Origin: Azoarcus indigens
GTDB taxonomy: Bacteria > Pseudomonadota > Gammaproteobacteria > Burkholderiales > Rhodocyclaceae
Assembly: GCF_004361735.1 (NCBI RefSeq)
Contig: NZ_SNVV01000015.1
Span: 1 to 64,000 of the forward strand
Direction: 5' to 3'
DNA length: 64,000 nt
Part shown: piece by piece, positions 27,030-35,563 of the stretch
Layout: every line of letters begins with the position of its first letter
Position numbering within the stretch: position 1 is the stretch's first letter
Program-made: the position numbers and the translations under genes
Notes under the pieces: generated by a model
The model's input: only the letters and a program-made list of their open reading frames with translations
What the model was told of the DNA's origin: nothing
Database searches by the model: none

Positions 27030-29024
27030 ATGGCAGGCTTGCTCAACATCGGTCTTACCGGCCTCTCAGCCGCACAGGCACAGCTGCTGACCACCAGCCA
27101 CAACATCACCAATGCGGATGTAGAGGGCTATCACCGCCAGACGGTGATCCAGACCACCGCCAATCCGCTGTACACCGGTGTTGGCTTCTTCGGCCAGGGG
27201 ACCCAGATCGCCGCGGTGACGCGCGCCTACAACCAGTATCTGGAAAACCAGGTCAAGAACAGCGAAACCAAGGTCGCCCAGTACTCGGCGTACAACGACC
27301 AGATCTCGCAGATCAACAACCTGCTTGCCGATTCCACCTCCGGCCTGTCGCCGGCGCTGGAGGACTTTTTTGCCGGCGTGCAGGAAGTGGCCTCCAACCC
27401 GACCAGCGTGGCCTCGCGCCAGTCGCTGATCTCCACCGCGCAGGCGCTGGTGGCCCGCTTCCAGACCATGGATGCCCGCCTCTCCGAGGTCCGCCAGGGT
27501 ACCGAGAGCGAGATCGTGTCCACCGTCGAGCAGGCGAACATGTACGCCAAGGCGATCGCGGACATGAACCAGCGCATCACCGTGGCCCAGGTGGGCGGCG
27601 CCAACGTTGCCGCCAATGACCTGCTGGACCAGCGCGACCAGCTGATCGCCGAGCTGAACAAGCTGGTTTCCGTGAGCACGGTGACCGAGAGCGACGGCTC
27701 CGTCAGCATCTTCGTCGGCTCCGGCCAGGCGCTGGTCGCCGGCGGCACGGTGACCCAGCTCGCCGCGGTGCCCGATCCCAACGACCCGCAGCGCAATGCC
27801 ATCGCCCTGGTGTCGGACAACGGCGTCGCCAACATCCTGCCGGAGCGCCTGCTCAGCGGCGGCACGCTGGGCGGCCTGCTCACCTTCCGCAGCGAAACGC
27901 TGGATACCGCCCAGAACACCCTGGGCCTGATCGCGCTTGGCATCGCCGAAACGGTGAATGCCCAGCAGGCGCTCGGTATCGACCTGGACGGCGTGCTCGG
28001 CGGCGAGTTCTTCAAGAGCCCGACGCCGTCGCTGACGCCGGCCATCAACACCGTCTCGGTGTCGGTGGAGAACGTCTCCCAGCTCACCGCTGCCGACTAC
28101 GTGCTGAAGTACGACGGCACCAACTACACGCTGAGGACCACCGGCGGCGTCAACATTCCGCTGACTCTGCAGGCCGATGGCAGCTACAGCGGTGGCGGGC
28201 TCAACATCAATATCACCGATCCGTCGGAGATCCCCACCGACGGCCTGCTGATCCAGCCCACCCGCTATGCTGCGCGCGACATCGCCGTCGCCATCACCGA
28301 CCCGCGCAAGGTTGCCGCCGGCGACCCGGTCAGCGTGTCGCCCGGCAACTACACCGGCACCGTCAGCGAGCGCATCACCAATGTGAAGACCACCTCGGTG
28401 GCCGGGCTGGACAGCAGCGGCGACGGCGTGGCCGACTTCGCGCCTATCACCCTGAGCTTCGACTCCGCCACCAACACCTTTACCGCCTCCAGCGGCACGC
28501 TGGAGCGCTACGACAGCAGCACCGGCACCTGGGTGGCCAGCGGCGCCTACAACCCCTCCACCGACAGCGCCGGGGCGAAGTTCCGCATCACTGGCGGGAC
28601 CGCGCCGGACACCTACACTTTCGAATTCACCGCCGTCGGCGCCTGGACCAACGGCGAGTCGCTATCCTTCGGCCCCACCCAGGCCGGCACCGCCGACAAC
28701 CGCAACGCGGTCGCCATGGGCGCGCTGCAGACCACCAAGGTGATGCTGGCCGGCAGCAACGGCGAATCCACCGCCACCCTGCAATCGGTATATGCGCAGA
28801 TGGTGACCCAGGTCGGCAACAAGGCGCGGGAAGTGCAAGTGAATCTCAAGGCGCAGGAGTCGCTGCTGGCCCAGGCCACCGATGCGCGGGATTCGCTCTC
28901 CGGGGTCAACCTGGATGAAGAGGCGGCCAACCTGATCCGCTACCAGCAGGCTTACCAGGCCTCGGCCAAAGTGATGTCGGTGGCCCAGACCCTGTTCGAC
29001 GAAGTGCTGTCGATCGCGCGCTAA
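27030..29024 (+). CDS. flgK: hook-filament junction protein FlgK
   Basis: FlgK is the first hook-associated protein joining hook and filament. The 664-residue protein has the conserved N-terminus (MAGLLNIGLTGLSAAQAQLL; HNITNADVEGYHRQTV) and GVGFFGQGTQIAAVTRAYNQ. A long variable middle follows. The C-terminal helix is DEEAANLIRYQQAYQASAKV. Length is on the long side (E. coli 547), the extra being in the variable domain. It is exported with FlgN help. It starts a two- or three-gene unit with flgL and a lipoprotein gene. Confidence 0.95.
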   Translation: MAGLLNIGLTGLSAAQAQLLTTSHNITNADVEGYHRQTVIQTTANPLYTGVGFFGQGTQIAAVTRAYNQYLENQVKNSETKVAQYSAYNDQISQINNLLADSTSGLSPALEDFFAGVQEVASNPTSVASRQSLISTAQALVARFQTMDARLSEVRQGTESEIVSTVEQANMYAKAIADMNQRITVAQVGGANVAANDLLDQRDQLIAELNKLVSVSTVTESDGSVSIFVGSGQALVAGGTVTQLAAVPDPNDPQRNAIALVSDNGVANILPERLLSGGTLGGLLTFRSETLDTAQNTLGLIALGIAETVNAQQALGIDLDGVLGGEFFKSPTPSLTPAINTVSVSVENVSQLTAADYVLKYDGTNYTLRTTGGVNIPLTLQADGSYSGGGLNINITDPSEIPTDGLLIQPTRYAARDIAVAITDPRKVAAGDPVSVSPGNYTGTVSERITNVKTTSVAGLDSSGDGVADFAPITLSFDSATNTFTASSGTLERYDSSTGTWVASGAYNPSTDSAGAKFRITGGTAPDTYTFEFTAVGAWTNGESLSFGPTQAGTADNRNAVAMGALQTTKVMLAGSNGESTATLQSVYAQMVTQVGNKAREVQVNLKAQESLLAQATDARDSLSGVNLDEEAANLIRYQQAYQASAKVMSVAQTLFDEVLSIAR

Positions 29025-29038
29025 GGAGAGAAGTCATC

Positions 29039-30280
29039 ATGCGCATCTCGACCAACATGATCTACGACAAGGGCGTCGGCTCCATGCAACGGCAATGGAG
29101 CGATCTCCTGCACACCCAGCAGCAGCTTTCCACCGGCCGCCGGGTGCTGACCCCCGCAGACGACCCCATCGCCGCCTCCCGCGCGCTGGAGATCGGCCAG
29201 TCCCAGGGCGTGAACACCCAGTTCATGACCAACACCGGCTATGCCGAAGACCGCCTGAAGCTGCTGGAGAACAAGCTGACCGGGGTGGACGACACCCTGC
29301 AGTACATCCGCGAGAAGACGGTGGCCGCCGGTAACGGCATCTACAAGGAAGAGGACCTGGGCTACCTGGCCACCGACCTGCGTGCCCAGTTCGACAGCCT
29401 GCTGGCGCTGGCGAACAGCCAGGACGGTACCGGCGACTACCTGTTCTCCGGCTACCGCTCCAACGTCCAGCCCTTCAGCGGCAGCGTTGCCGGAGTGAGC
29501 TACGCCGGCGACTACGGCACCCAGACCATACAAGTCTCCGCCTCGCGCTACATGCCGGTGAGCCTGCCCGGTTCGGACATCTTCACCGCCACCCGGGAAG
29601 TGAACGACGACCTCGTCGCCGCCCTGACCGGCGAACACGCCGACGGCACCGCCAACACCGGCGACGCCAGCCTCACCGGCACCCTCGCGCCGCTGGCCGA
29701 CGGCTCCATCGACATGGACAAGCTGGGCCGCCGCTACGAGATCGTCTACAACGATCCCGCCGGCTACGACGTCTATGAATACGAGCCCGGCAACCCGGAC
29801 CGCGTCACCATCGCCACCGGCCTGGCCGACCTCACCAGCCTGGCGGATCCGACCTCGCCCAACTATATCGGGGTGAACCTGGCGGTGAGCGGCACGCCGG
29901 GCGACGGCGACCGCTTCGAGGTCTTCGTGTCGTCGAACAACATGTTCGACAACCTCGGCCTGCTGATCGACTCCATGGAGCGGCCGGGGCCCTCCGGCAT
30001 GGCCGGCGGCGCGGTGGCGGTCGGCCTGGACAACCTGGATGGTGCCCTCGAGAACATCCTCAAGGTGCGTGCCCAGGTCGGCTCCCAACTGACCGAGACC
30101 GAGAGCCTGCAAAGCCTGGGCAGCGACCTCAACCTGCAGTACTCGGAGGTGATCTCGGGGCTGATGGATGTGGATTACGTGGATGCCATCTCTCGCCTCG
30201 CCCAGCAGCAGACCTATCTGCAGGCGGCGCAGCAGTCCTTCATGCAGGTCTCCAACCTGTCGTTGTTCAACTACCTGTAA
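29039..30280 (+). CDS. flgL: hook-filament junction protein FlgL
   Basis: FlgL is the second hook-filament junction protein. The 413-residue protein begins with the flagellin-like helix MRISTNMIYDKGVGSMQRQW and LLHTQQQLSTGRRVLTPADD. A variable central part follows, then the C-terminal flagellin-like helix ending QQSFMQVSNLSLFNYL. It follows flgK by 14 bp with GGAGAG upstream of the ATG. Confidence 0.94.
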   Translation: MRISTNMIYDKGVGSMQRQWSDLLHTQQQLSTGRRVLTPADDPIAASRALEIGQSQGVNTQFMTNTGYAEDRLKLLENKLTGVDDTLQYIREKTVAAGNGIYKEEDLGYLATDLRAQFDSLLALANSQDGTGDYLFSGYRSNVQPFSGSVAGVSYAGDYGTQTIQVSASRYMPVSLPGSDIFTATREVNDDLVAALTGEHADGTANTGDASLTGTLAPLADGSIDMDKLGRRYEIVYNDPAGYDVYEYEPGNPDRVTIATGLADLTSLADPTSPNYIGVNLAVSGTPGDGDRFEVFVSSNNMFDNLGLLIDSMERPGPSGMAGGAVAVGLDNLDGALENILKVRAQVGSQLTETESLQSLGSDLNLQYSEVISGLMDVDYVDAISRLAQQQTYLQAAQQSFMQVSNLSLFNYL

Positions 30281-30290
30281 GAGGGCGACG

Positions 30291-30830
30291 ATGGACACGG
30301 TGAGGGAGAAGGGGGGCAGCCTGGGCCGGCCGGTGCTCGCCGCGCTGGCCGTGCTGCTGCTGGGCGGTTGCGCCAGCGTCCAGGACTATGTGGACAACTT
30401 CGATGCGGAAAAGGCCAGGCAGCAGACCGCCGACGCGGTGCGGGACTACGGCGGCATCGCCGCCGGCACGGTGGGCGGCTACATGATGGCCCGGCAGAGC
30501 GGCTACTTCAAACCGGAGTTCATCGCCGGCGCGTTGGTCGCCTACGCCATCTACGATCCCTTCTCGCCGACCTGGGAAGTGCGCGCCGCGCCCATGGGCG
30601 AGGACGTGGTCCGCTTCGACCTGGCGATGAAGCGGCTGGTGACCGGCGGCGAGGGCGAGGCGCGCCAGGTGCTGATGCGTAACGCCCGCCAGGTGGCCCA
30701 GGAGGGCGGCTACGCCGGCTTCGACATCCTGCGCTACGAAGAGGGCATAGAGTCGACGCGGCCCTTCGCCCATCGCGTGGCCAGCGCCGAGATCCGCCTG
30801 GTGAAATCCCGCCAGTTCCCAGAGTTCTAG
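30291..30830 (+). CDS. hypothetical lipoprotein after flgL
   Basis: I do not recognise the family. The 179-residue protein has a lipoprotein signal: basic start, hydrophobic PVLAALAVLLLGGC with lipobox LGGC and C27. The mature part contains a Gly-rich hydrophobic stretch (YGGIAAGTVGGYMMARQSGY). A mixed C-terminal domain includes FDLAMKRLVTGGEGEA. It begins 10 bp after flgL and is probably co-transcribed, so a motility-related envelope role is possible but unproven. Start ATG 30291 is chosen because it gives a complete lipoprotein signal. It converges on fliR. Confidence 0.7.
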   Translation: MDTVREKGGSLGRPVLAALAVLLLGGCASVQDYVDNFDAEKARQQTADAVRDYGGIAAGTVGGYMMARQSGYFKPEFIAGALVAYAIYDPFSPTWEVRAAPMGEDVVRFDLAMKRLVTGGEGEARQVLMRNARQVAQEGGYAGFDILRYEEGIESTRPFAHRVASAEIRLVKSRQFPEF

Positions 30831-30853
30831 GCCGCCAGCCGCTGGCCGCAGCC

Positions 30854-31648
30854 TCAGCGGGGCAGGGGGGCGAGTGCGGTGAGCATGCGGGCGATGTTGT
30901 CCAGGCTGTGCTCGAACATGCTCTGCACCACCGGCGCGAAGCTCGCCATCACCAGCGCGACGCCGAGGAAACCGGCGGCCAGCGTGATCGGGAAGCCGAT
31001 GGCGAAGAGGTTCAGTTGCGGCGCCGCCCGGGTCAGGATGCCCATGGCGATGTTGGCCACCAGCAGCATGGCGACCACTGGCAGGGACAGCAGCAGGCCG
31101 GCGGAAAAGATGCTCGCGCCCATGCGGGCGATGGTGCCCCAGCCTTCGGCGCGCAGCGGCTCCACCCCGACCGGCAGCCATTCGAAGCTGCTGACCAGCA
31201 CATGGATGAGCAGCAGGTGGCCGTCCAGCGCGAGGAAGAGCAGGGTGGCCACCAGGGTGAGGAAGTCTGACAGCACCGCGGTCTGGCCGCCGGCATCCGG
31301 GTCGAAGAAGATGGCGAAGGACAGGCCCATCTGCATGCCGATCAGCGCGCCGGCCATGTCCACAGCGGCGAACACCAGGCGCACCACGAAGCCGATGGCG
31401 ATGCCGATGAACATCTGCTGGATCATGATCAGCAGGCCGATGCCAGAGCCCGGCGGCACTTCCGGCATCGGTGGCAGCGCCGGCAGCAGCGCCAGCGAGA
31501 TGCCCAGGCCTATGCCCAGCCGCACCTGCGCCGGTGCGCCACGGTTGCCGAAGATGGGCGCGGTGGCGAACAGGCCCAGCAGGCGCGCCAGCGGAAACAT
31601 GAAGGCGGCCAGCCAGGCATCCAGCTGGGCGGAGGTGACGCTGAGCAC
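30854..31648 (-). CDS. fliR: flagellar export gate protein FliR
   Basis: FliR is a core subunit of the FliPQR export pore in the inner membrane. The 264-residue protein has about six membrane segments, with the family landmarks FPLARLLGLFATAPIFGNRG near the N-terminus and FVVRLVFAAVDMAGALIGMQMGLSF is the region around 83-107. The start is GTG 31648. It lies 7 bp downstream of fliQ and is the last gene of the fliOPQR unit. Confidence 0.94.
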   Translation of the reverse strand: MLSVTSAQLDAWLAAFMFPLARLLGLFATAPIFGNRGAPAQVRLGIGLGISLALLPALPPMPEVPPGSGIGLLIMIQQMFIGIAIGFVVRLVFAAVDMAGALIGMQMGLSFAIFFDPDAGGQTAVLSDFLTLVATLLFLALDGHLLLIHVLVSSFEWLPVGVEPLRAEGWGTIARMGASIFSAGLLLSLPVVAMLLVANIAMGILTRAAPQLNLFAIGFPITLAAGFLGVALVMASFAPVVQSMFEHSLDNIARMLTALAPLPR

Positions 31649-31655
31649 CGGCGCC

Positions 31656-31925
31656 TCAGCCGATCATCTGCGGTATCGACTCGAACAGCCGGCGCATGAA
31701 GTCGGTGAGCTGGGTCAGCATCCACGGCCCCGCCGCCACCAGGGTGACGAACATGACGACCACCTTGGGGACGAAGGAGAGCGTCATCTCGTTGATCTGG
31801 GTGGCCGCCTGGAAGATGCTGATGATGAGGCCGGTGACCAGTGCGGCGAGGAACAGCGGGGCGGAGATCAGCAAGGTCACTTCGATGGCCTGGCGGCCGA
31901 GGTCGATCACGGTAGTCGGAGTCAT
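31656..31925 (-). CDS. fliQ: flagellar export gate protein FliQ
   Basis: FliQ is the small two-helix subunit of the export pore. The 89-residue protein has helices around LLISAPLFLAALVTGLIISI and VVVMFVTLVAAGPWML, separated by a loop with FQAATQINEMTLSFVPK, which is highly typical. Length equals that of E. coli FliQ. It follows fliP by 21 bp. Confidence 0.96.
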   Translation of the reverse strand: MTPTTVIDLGRQAIEVTLLISAPLFLAALVTGLIISIFQAATQINEMTLSFVPKVVVMFVTLVAAGPWMLTQLTDFMRRLFESIPQMIG

Positions 31926-31946
31926 GGGATTCCTCGCGTGCCGTGC

Positions 31947-32720
31947 TCAGACGGCGAAGCTCTGCACCAGCGAGCCGATCATCAGCGTCCAGCCGTCCAC
32001 CAGCACGAACAGCATGATCTTGAAGGGCAGGGAGACGATCACCGGCGACATCATCATCATGCCCATGGACATCAGCACCGAGGCCACGACCATGTCGATG
32101 ATGATGAAGGGGATGAAGACGATGAAGCCGATCTGGAAGGCGGTCTTCAGCTCGGAGGTGACGAAGGCCGGGATCAGCACCCGCATGGGCAGGTCTTCCG
32201 CCTTTTCCACCGGCTCGATCTTGGCCAGACCGGAGAAAAGGTTCAGATCGGGCTCCCGCACCTGCTTCAGCATGAAGGCCTTGACCGGCACCGAGGCGCG
32301 CTCCATCGCTTGGTCCATGCCGATGCGGCCCTCGGACATCGGCAGGTAGGCCTCGGTGTAAACCCTGTCCGCCACTGGCGACATGATGAAAAAAGTGAGG
32401 AAGAGCGCCAGCCCCAGCATCACCTGGTTGGGCGGCGAAGTCTGGGTGCCCATGGCCTGCCGCAGCAGGGAGAAGACGATGATGATGCGGGTGAAGCTGG
32501 TCATCATCAGCACCATCGCCGGAATGAAGCTCAGCAGGGTGAGCAGGGCCAGCGTCTGTATGGTGAGGCTGTATGTGGTACCGCCGCCGCTACCGGGTGT
32601 GGTGGTGACCGCCGGCAGCACCGGTGCCACCGGCAGGGTGGGCGATTGCGCCAGCACCAGGCCGGCGCCGGCCAGCAGGGCGAGGCCCGCGCCCAGGCGG
32701 ATCAAACGTTCAACCCGCAT
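31947..32720 (-). CDS. fliP: flagellar export gate protein FliP
   Basis: FliP is the main pore-forming subunit of the flagellar export gate. The 257-residue protein has an N-terminal signal sequence ([18 protein letters not shown]). Membrane segments then include [20 protein letters not shown] and the motif [23 protein letters not shown] (positions about 72-94). A C-terminal pair ends the protein. Its start overlaps the end of fliO by 11 bp, as usual for these operons. Confidence 0.95.
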   Translation of the reverse strand: MRVERLIRLGAGLALLAGAGLVLAQSPTLPVAPVLPAVTTTPGSGGGTTYSLTIQTLALLTLLSFIPAMVLMMTSFTRIIIVFSLLRQAMGTQTSPPNQVMLGLALFLTFFIMSPVADRVYTEAYLPMSEGRIGMDQAMERASVPVKAFMLKQVREPDLNLFSGLAKIEPVEKAEDLPMRVLIPAFVTSELKTAFQIGFIVFIPFIIIDMVVASVLMSMGMMMMSPVIVSLPFKIMLFVLVDGWTLMIGSLVQSFAV

Positions 32721-33174
32721 TGCGGCTCCGCTCCAGCGATTGTTTCAGCCAGCCGGCGAAATCCTTGCCGGCAAAGGCGGCCGGCCCGCCGGCAGCGGCG
32801 GGCGGCAGTTCGTCCTTGCCCATCACGTGCAGGGTGCGCACATTGCCGGGGGCGACGCCCAGCACCAGCACCTTTTCGCCCAGTTCCACCAGCACGACCC
32901 GCTCGCGCGGTCCCACTGGGGCGGCGCCCAGCACCTTCAGCGCGGCGGCGCTGCCCCGCGGCGCGCCCAGCCGCTTGATGAGCCACAGGCAGACGACGAG
33001 CAGGGCAATGACGATGACGAGGCCGAAGATCATCTGGCCGACATTGGAGGTCAGATCCGTCGTAGGCAGTGGCGCAGGAGCCGGCGGTGCCGGATCGGCC
33101 GCAATGGCTGGAGGGGCCATGCCCGCCAGGGCGGGCATGGCAAGCAAGGGGAGTGAGGTAAGGAGGAGGCGCAC
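32710..33174 (-). CDS. fliO: flagellar protein FliO
   Basis: FliO helps assemble the FliP ring. The 154-residue protein has a signal-like N-terminus ([16 protein letters not shown]), a second membrane helix ([19 protein letters not shown], about 48-66) and a cytoplasmic beta-rich domain ([20 protein letters not shown]). Start GTG 33174 gives the full signal segment but no strong ribosome site is visible. FliO is poorly conserved; assignment rests on position before fliP plus the membrane layout. Confidence 0.85.
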   Translation of the reverse strand: MRLLLTSLPLLAMPALAGMAPPAIAADPAPPAPAPLPTTDLTSNVGQMIFGLVIVIALLVVCLWLIKRLGAPRGSAAALKVLGAAPVGPRERVVLVELGEKVLVLGVAPGNVRTLHVMGKDELPPAAAGGPAAFAGKDFAGWLKQSLERSRNAG

Positions 33175-33238
33175 GGGACGAGGATAGGCTACCGACGCGG
33201 CTAGCCTAATCCCGCGCGCACGTGGGGCAGGCGGCGAT

Positions 33239-33271
33239 AAAGCGGGGAAAAGCCCGACTATTCCCCGCTTT
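33239..33271. repeat. 11-bp perfect inverted repeat between fliN and fliO
   Basis: AAAGCGGGGAA (33239-33249) and TTCCCCGCTTT (33261-33271) are perfect inverted copies around an 11-nt loop. It lies in the 227-bp gap between fliN and fliO. It could attenuate read-through from fliLMN or be an operator. A short T-run (CTTTAT) follows on the minus strand, too weak for a confident terminator. Confidence 0.55.
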
Positions 33272-33401
33272 GGCGGGGACGCTGAGCCGGGCCGAGGAGA
33301 AGGCTGAAGAGAGGGATTGAGGCGGCGAGCAGGCGTTTGGCAGGTTCGCCAGGGGGCTCCAAGGGTGCGCTGCGTCCGGGCGGATGATGCGCAGCCGCCG
33401 C

Positions 33402-33869
33402 TCAGTTGCGGATTTTCCGCATGCGCTCGGCCGGCGTGATGATGTCGGTGAGGCGGATGCCGAACTTGTCGTTCACCACCACCACTTCACCCTGGGCGAT
33501 CAGGGTGCCATTCACCAGCACGTCCATCGGCTCGCCGGCGAGGCCGTCCAGCTCCACCACCGAACCATGCGCGAGTTGCAGCAGGTTGCGGATGGAGAGC
33601 TTGGTGCGGCCGAGTTCGACGGTGATCTGGACCGGGATGTCCAGGATCATGTCGAAGTCGTTCAGCGAGCCGGGCTTGGTACCGCTGTTGCCGAAATCCT
33701 CGAACAGCTGGCTGGCCGGTTTGGCCTGGTAAGGCGAGCCGGCCGCGGCGGCGGCGAGGTCGGCGGCAACCTGGGCGGCTTCAGGGTCGGCCTGGGCCTC
33801 GGTTGCAGCCTGCTCCTGCATGGCTGCCGCCCAGTCGTCTTCGGTAATCTGATTCTCTTCGTCAGCCAT
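33402..33869 (-). CDS. fliN: flagellar switch protein FliN
   Basis: FliN forms the bottom of the C-ring and binds phosphorylated CheY with FliM. The 155-residue protein has an acidic, Ala/Gln-rich N-terminus (about 70 residues) and the SpoA domain (NDFDMILDIPVQITVELGRT to FGIRLTDIITPAERM). The N-terminal extension is common in beta- and gammaproteobacteria. Its start overlaps the fliM end by 8 bp. Confidence 0.95.
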   Translation of the reverse strand: MADEENQITEDDWAAAMQEQAATEAQADPEAAQVAADLAAAAAGSPYQAKPASQLFEDFGNSGTKPGSLNDFDMILDIPVQITVELGRTKLSIRNLLQLAHGSVVELDGLAGEPMDVLVNGTLIAQGEVVVVNDKFGIRLTDIITPAERMRKIRN

Positions 33870-34872
33870 GCTGGGCTCCGGGCACAGGCGGCGCGTCGGT
33901 TTCCTCGGGGCCGAGGAAGCGCTCCACCTTCATTGCGTATTGTCTGTTCTGGGTGCCGTAGCGGCATTCAAGCACCGGCACGCCGTCCACCTCGGCGGTG
34001 AGCAGGTCGGACACCTGCAGCGGAATCACGTCGCCCACCCGCATGTTCACGATGTCGCGCAGGGTGACGCGGGCGTGGCCGAGCACGCAGGTCAGCTCCA
34101 CGTCGGCGGTCTGCAGCTGGCGGGTGAGCAGCGTGATCCAGCGCTTGTCCTGGGTCAGGTGGTCGCTCTGCATGGTGGAGTAGAGCAGGTCGCGGATCGG
34201 CTCCACCATGGAGTAGGGGAAGCAGATGTGCATCTCCGCCTGGGCGCCGCCCAGGTCCAGGGAGAAGCTGGTGGAAACGACGATCTCCGAGGGCGTGGCG
34301 ATGTTGGCGAACTGGGAGTTCATCTCCGAGCGGATGTACTCCATCTCCAGCTTGAACACCGGCGCCCAGGCCCGGCCATACTCGGTGAACACCACGTTGA
34401 GCATGCCCTGGATGATGCGCTGCTCGGTCTGGGTGAAGTCGCGGCCCTCCACCCGGGTGTGGAAGCGGCCGTCGCCGCCGAACATGTTGTCCACCACCAG
34501 GAACACCAGGTTGGGGTCGAACACCACCAGCCCGGTACCGCGCAGCGGCTTGGCCTGCACCAGGTTGAGGTTGGTCGGTACCACCAGGTTGCGGACGAAC
34601 TCCGCGTACTTCTGCACCTTGATCGGCCCTACCGAAATCTCGGTGTTGCGGTGCATGTAGTTGAACAGGCCGATGCGCAGATAGCGGGCGAAGCGCTCGT
34701 TGATGAGCTCCATGGTGGGCATGCGCCCACGCACGATGCGCTCCTGGGTGGCCAGGTTGTACGGCTTGATGCCGCCCTGTTCGGAGTCGGCCGCCTCCGG
34801 TTCGTCGCTCTCCCCGTTTACGCCGCGGAGGAGGGCGTCGACTTCTTCCTGGGAGAGAAAATCCGCGGCCAT
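33862..34872 (-). CDS. fliM: flagellar switch protein FliM
   Basis: FliM is the CheY-binding middle of the C-ring. The 336-residue protein opens with the CheY-binding motif region (DFLSQEEVDALLRGVNGE). The central domain has ERIVRGRMPTMELINERFAR and GDGRFHTRVEGRDFTQTEQR. A C-terminal SpoA domain (about 250-325) completes it. Length is the same as E. coli FliM within two residues. It lies 16 bp after fliL. Confidence 0.96.
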   Translation of the reverse strand: MAADFLSQEEVDALLRGVNGESDEPEAADSEQGGIKPYNLATQERIVRGRMPTMELINERFARYLRIGLFNYMHRNTEISVGPIKVQKYAEFVRNLVVPTNLNLVQAKPLRGTGLVVFDPNLVFLVVDNMFGGDGRFHTRVEGRDFTQTEQRIIQGMLNVVFTEYGRAWAPVFKLEMEYIRSEMNSQFANIATPSEIVVSTSFSLDLGGAQAEMHICFPYSMVEPIRDLLYSTMQSDHLTQDKRWITLLTRQLQTADVELTCVLGHARVTLRDIVNMRVGDVIPLQVSDLLTAEVDGVPVLECRYGTQNRQYAMKVERFLGPEETDAPPVPGAQHG

Positions 34873-34888
34873 GGCCGTTCCAGTTGCC

Positions 34889-35470
34889 TTATTGGATGAT
34901 GAAGGAGTTGAACAGCACCGCCTGCACCGGCCCGGTGGGCGGCGCCCGGCGCGAAGACGTTTCGCGCGGCGGCGGGAAGCCCAGCGCCTCGTTGGCCTGG
35001 TCGAGGATGTCGCTGGCCAGCTCTTCGCGGCCCTGGACGGTGGCGACCTCCGACGGCAGACGGTTGGACAGCAGCAGATTGATGCGGTGCCGGATCTCCG
35101 GCATGAAGCCCTTCAGGCTCTCCGCCAGCTTCTCGTCGCTGACGCGCAGCACCACCACCGTCTGCAGGTAGCGGTCGCCCTCGTCGCTGCGCAGGTTCAC
35201 CGTGAAGGGGTCGAGGGTGACGAAGGAGGGCGGCTTGGCCAGGTCGATCTTGGCAGGCCCGGCGGGCGCCGCGGCAGCCGGCGGGGCCTCGGCATGGCTG
35301 TCGCCGCCGCCCCCCCCCTTGTTCTTGAGCAGCAGCAGCAGGGCGACGCCCCCCGCGGCGAGGATCAGCACCAGCAGCAGCACGATGACGATGATCAGCA
35401 GCAGCTTGCCGCTTTTCTTGGGCGCGGCTTCCTTGGCGCCTTCTTCCGGTTTGGCGGGGGCTTTCGCCAT
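34889..35470 (-). CDS. fliL: flagellar basal body protein FliL
   Basis: FliL is an inner-membrane protein that supports stator function. The 193-residue protein has a cytoplasmic N-terminus with Lys/Glu-rich sequence, one strong membrane helix (LLLIIVIVLLLVLILAAGGV, about 22-41), a Gly/Ala-rich linker, and a periplasmic SPFH-like domain. That domain contains TLDPFTVNLRSDEGDRYLQT and RHRINLLLSNR. GGAGAG lies before the start. It opens a fliL-fliM-fliN unit. Confidence 0.93.
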   Translation of the reverse strand: MAKAPAKPEEGAKEAAPKKSGKLLLIIVIVLLLVLILAAGGVALLLLLKNKGGGGGDSHAEAPPAAAAPAGPAKIDLAKPPSFVTLDPFTVNLRSDEGDRYLQTVVVLRVSDEKLAESLKGFMPEIRHRINLLLSNRLPSEVATVQGREELASDILDQANEALGFPPPRETSSRRAPPTGPVQAVLFNSFIIQ

Positions 35471-35563
35471 GCGACTCTCCTTTTCTCACGATTCCATTAT
35501 CCGGGATCGTCGCGCCCCGCCAAGCGCGGAAAAGTGGGGCAGAGCCGCCCCAATTCATACGCT

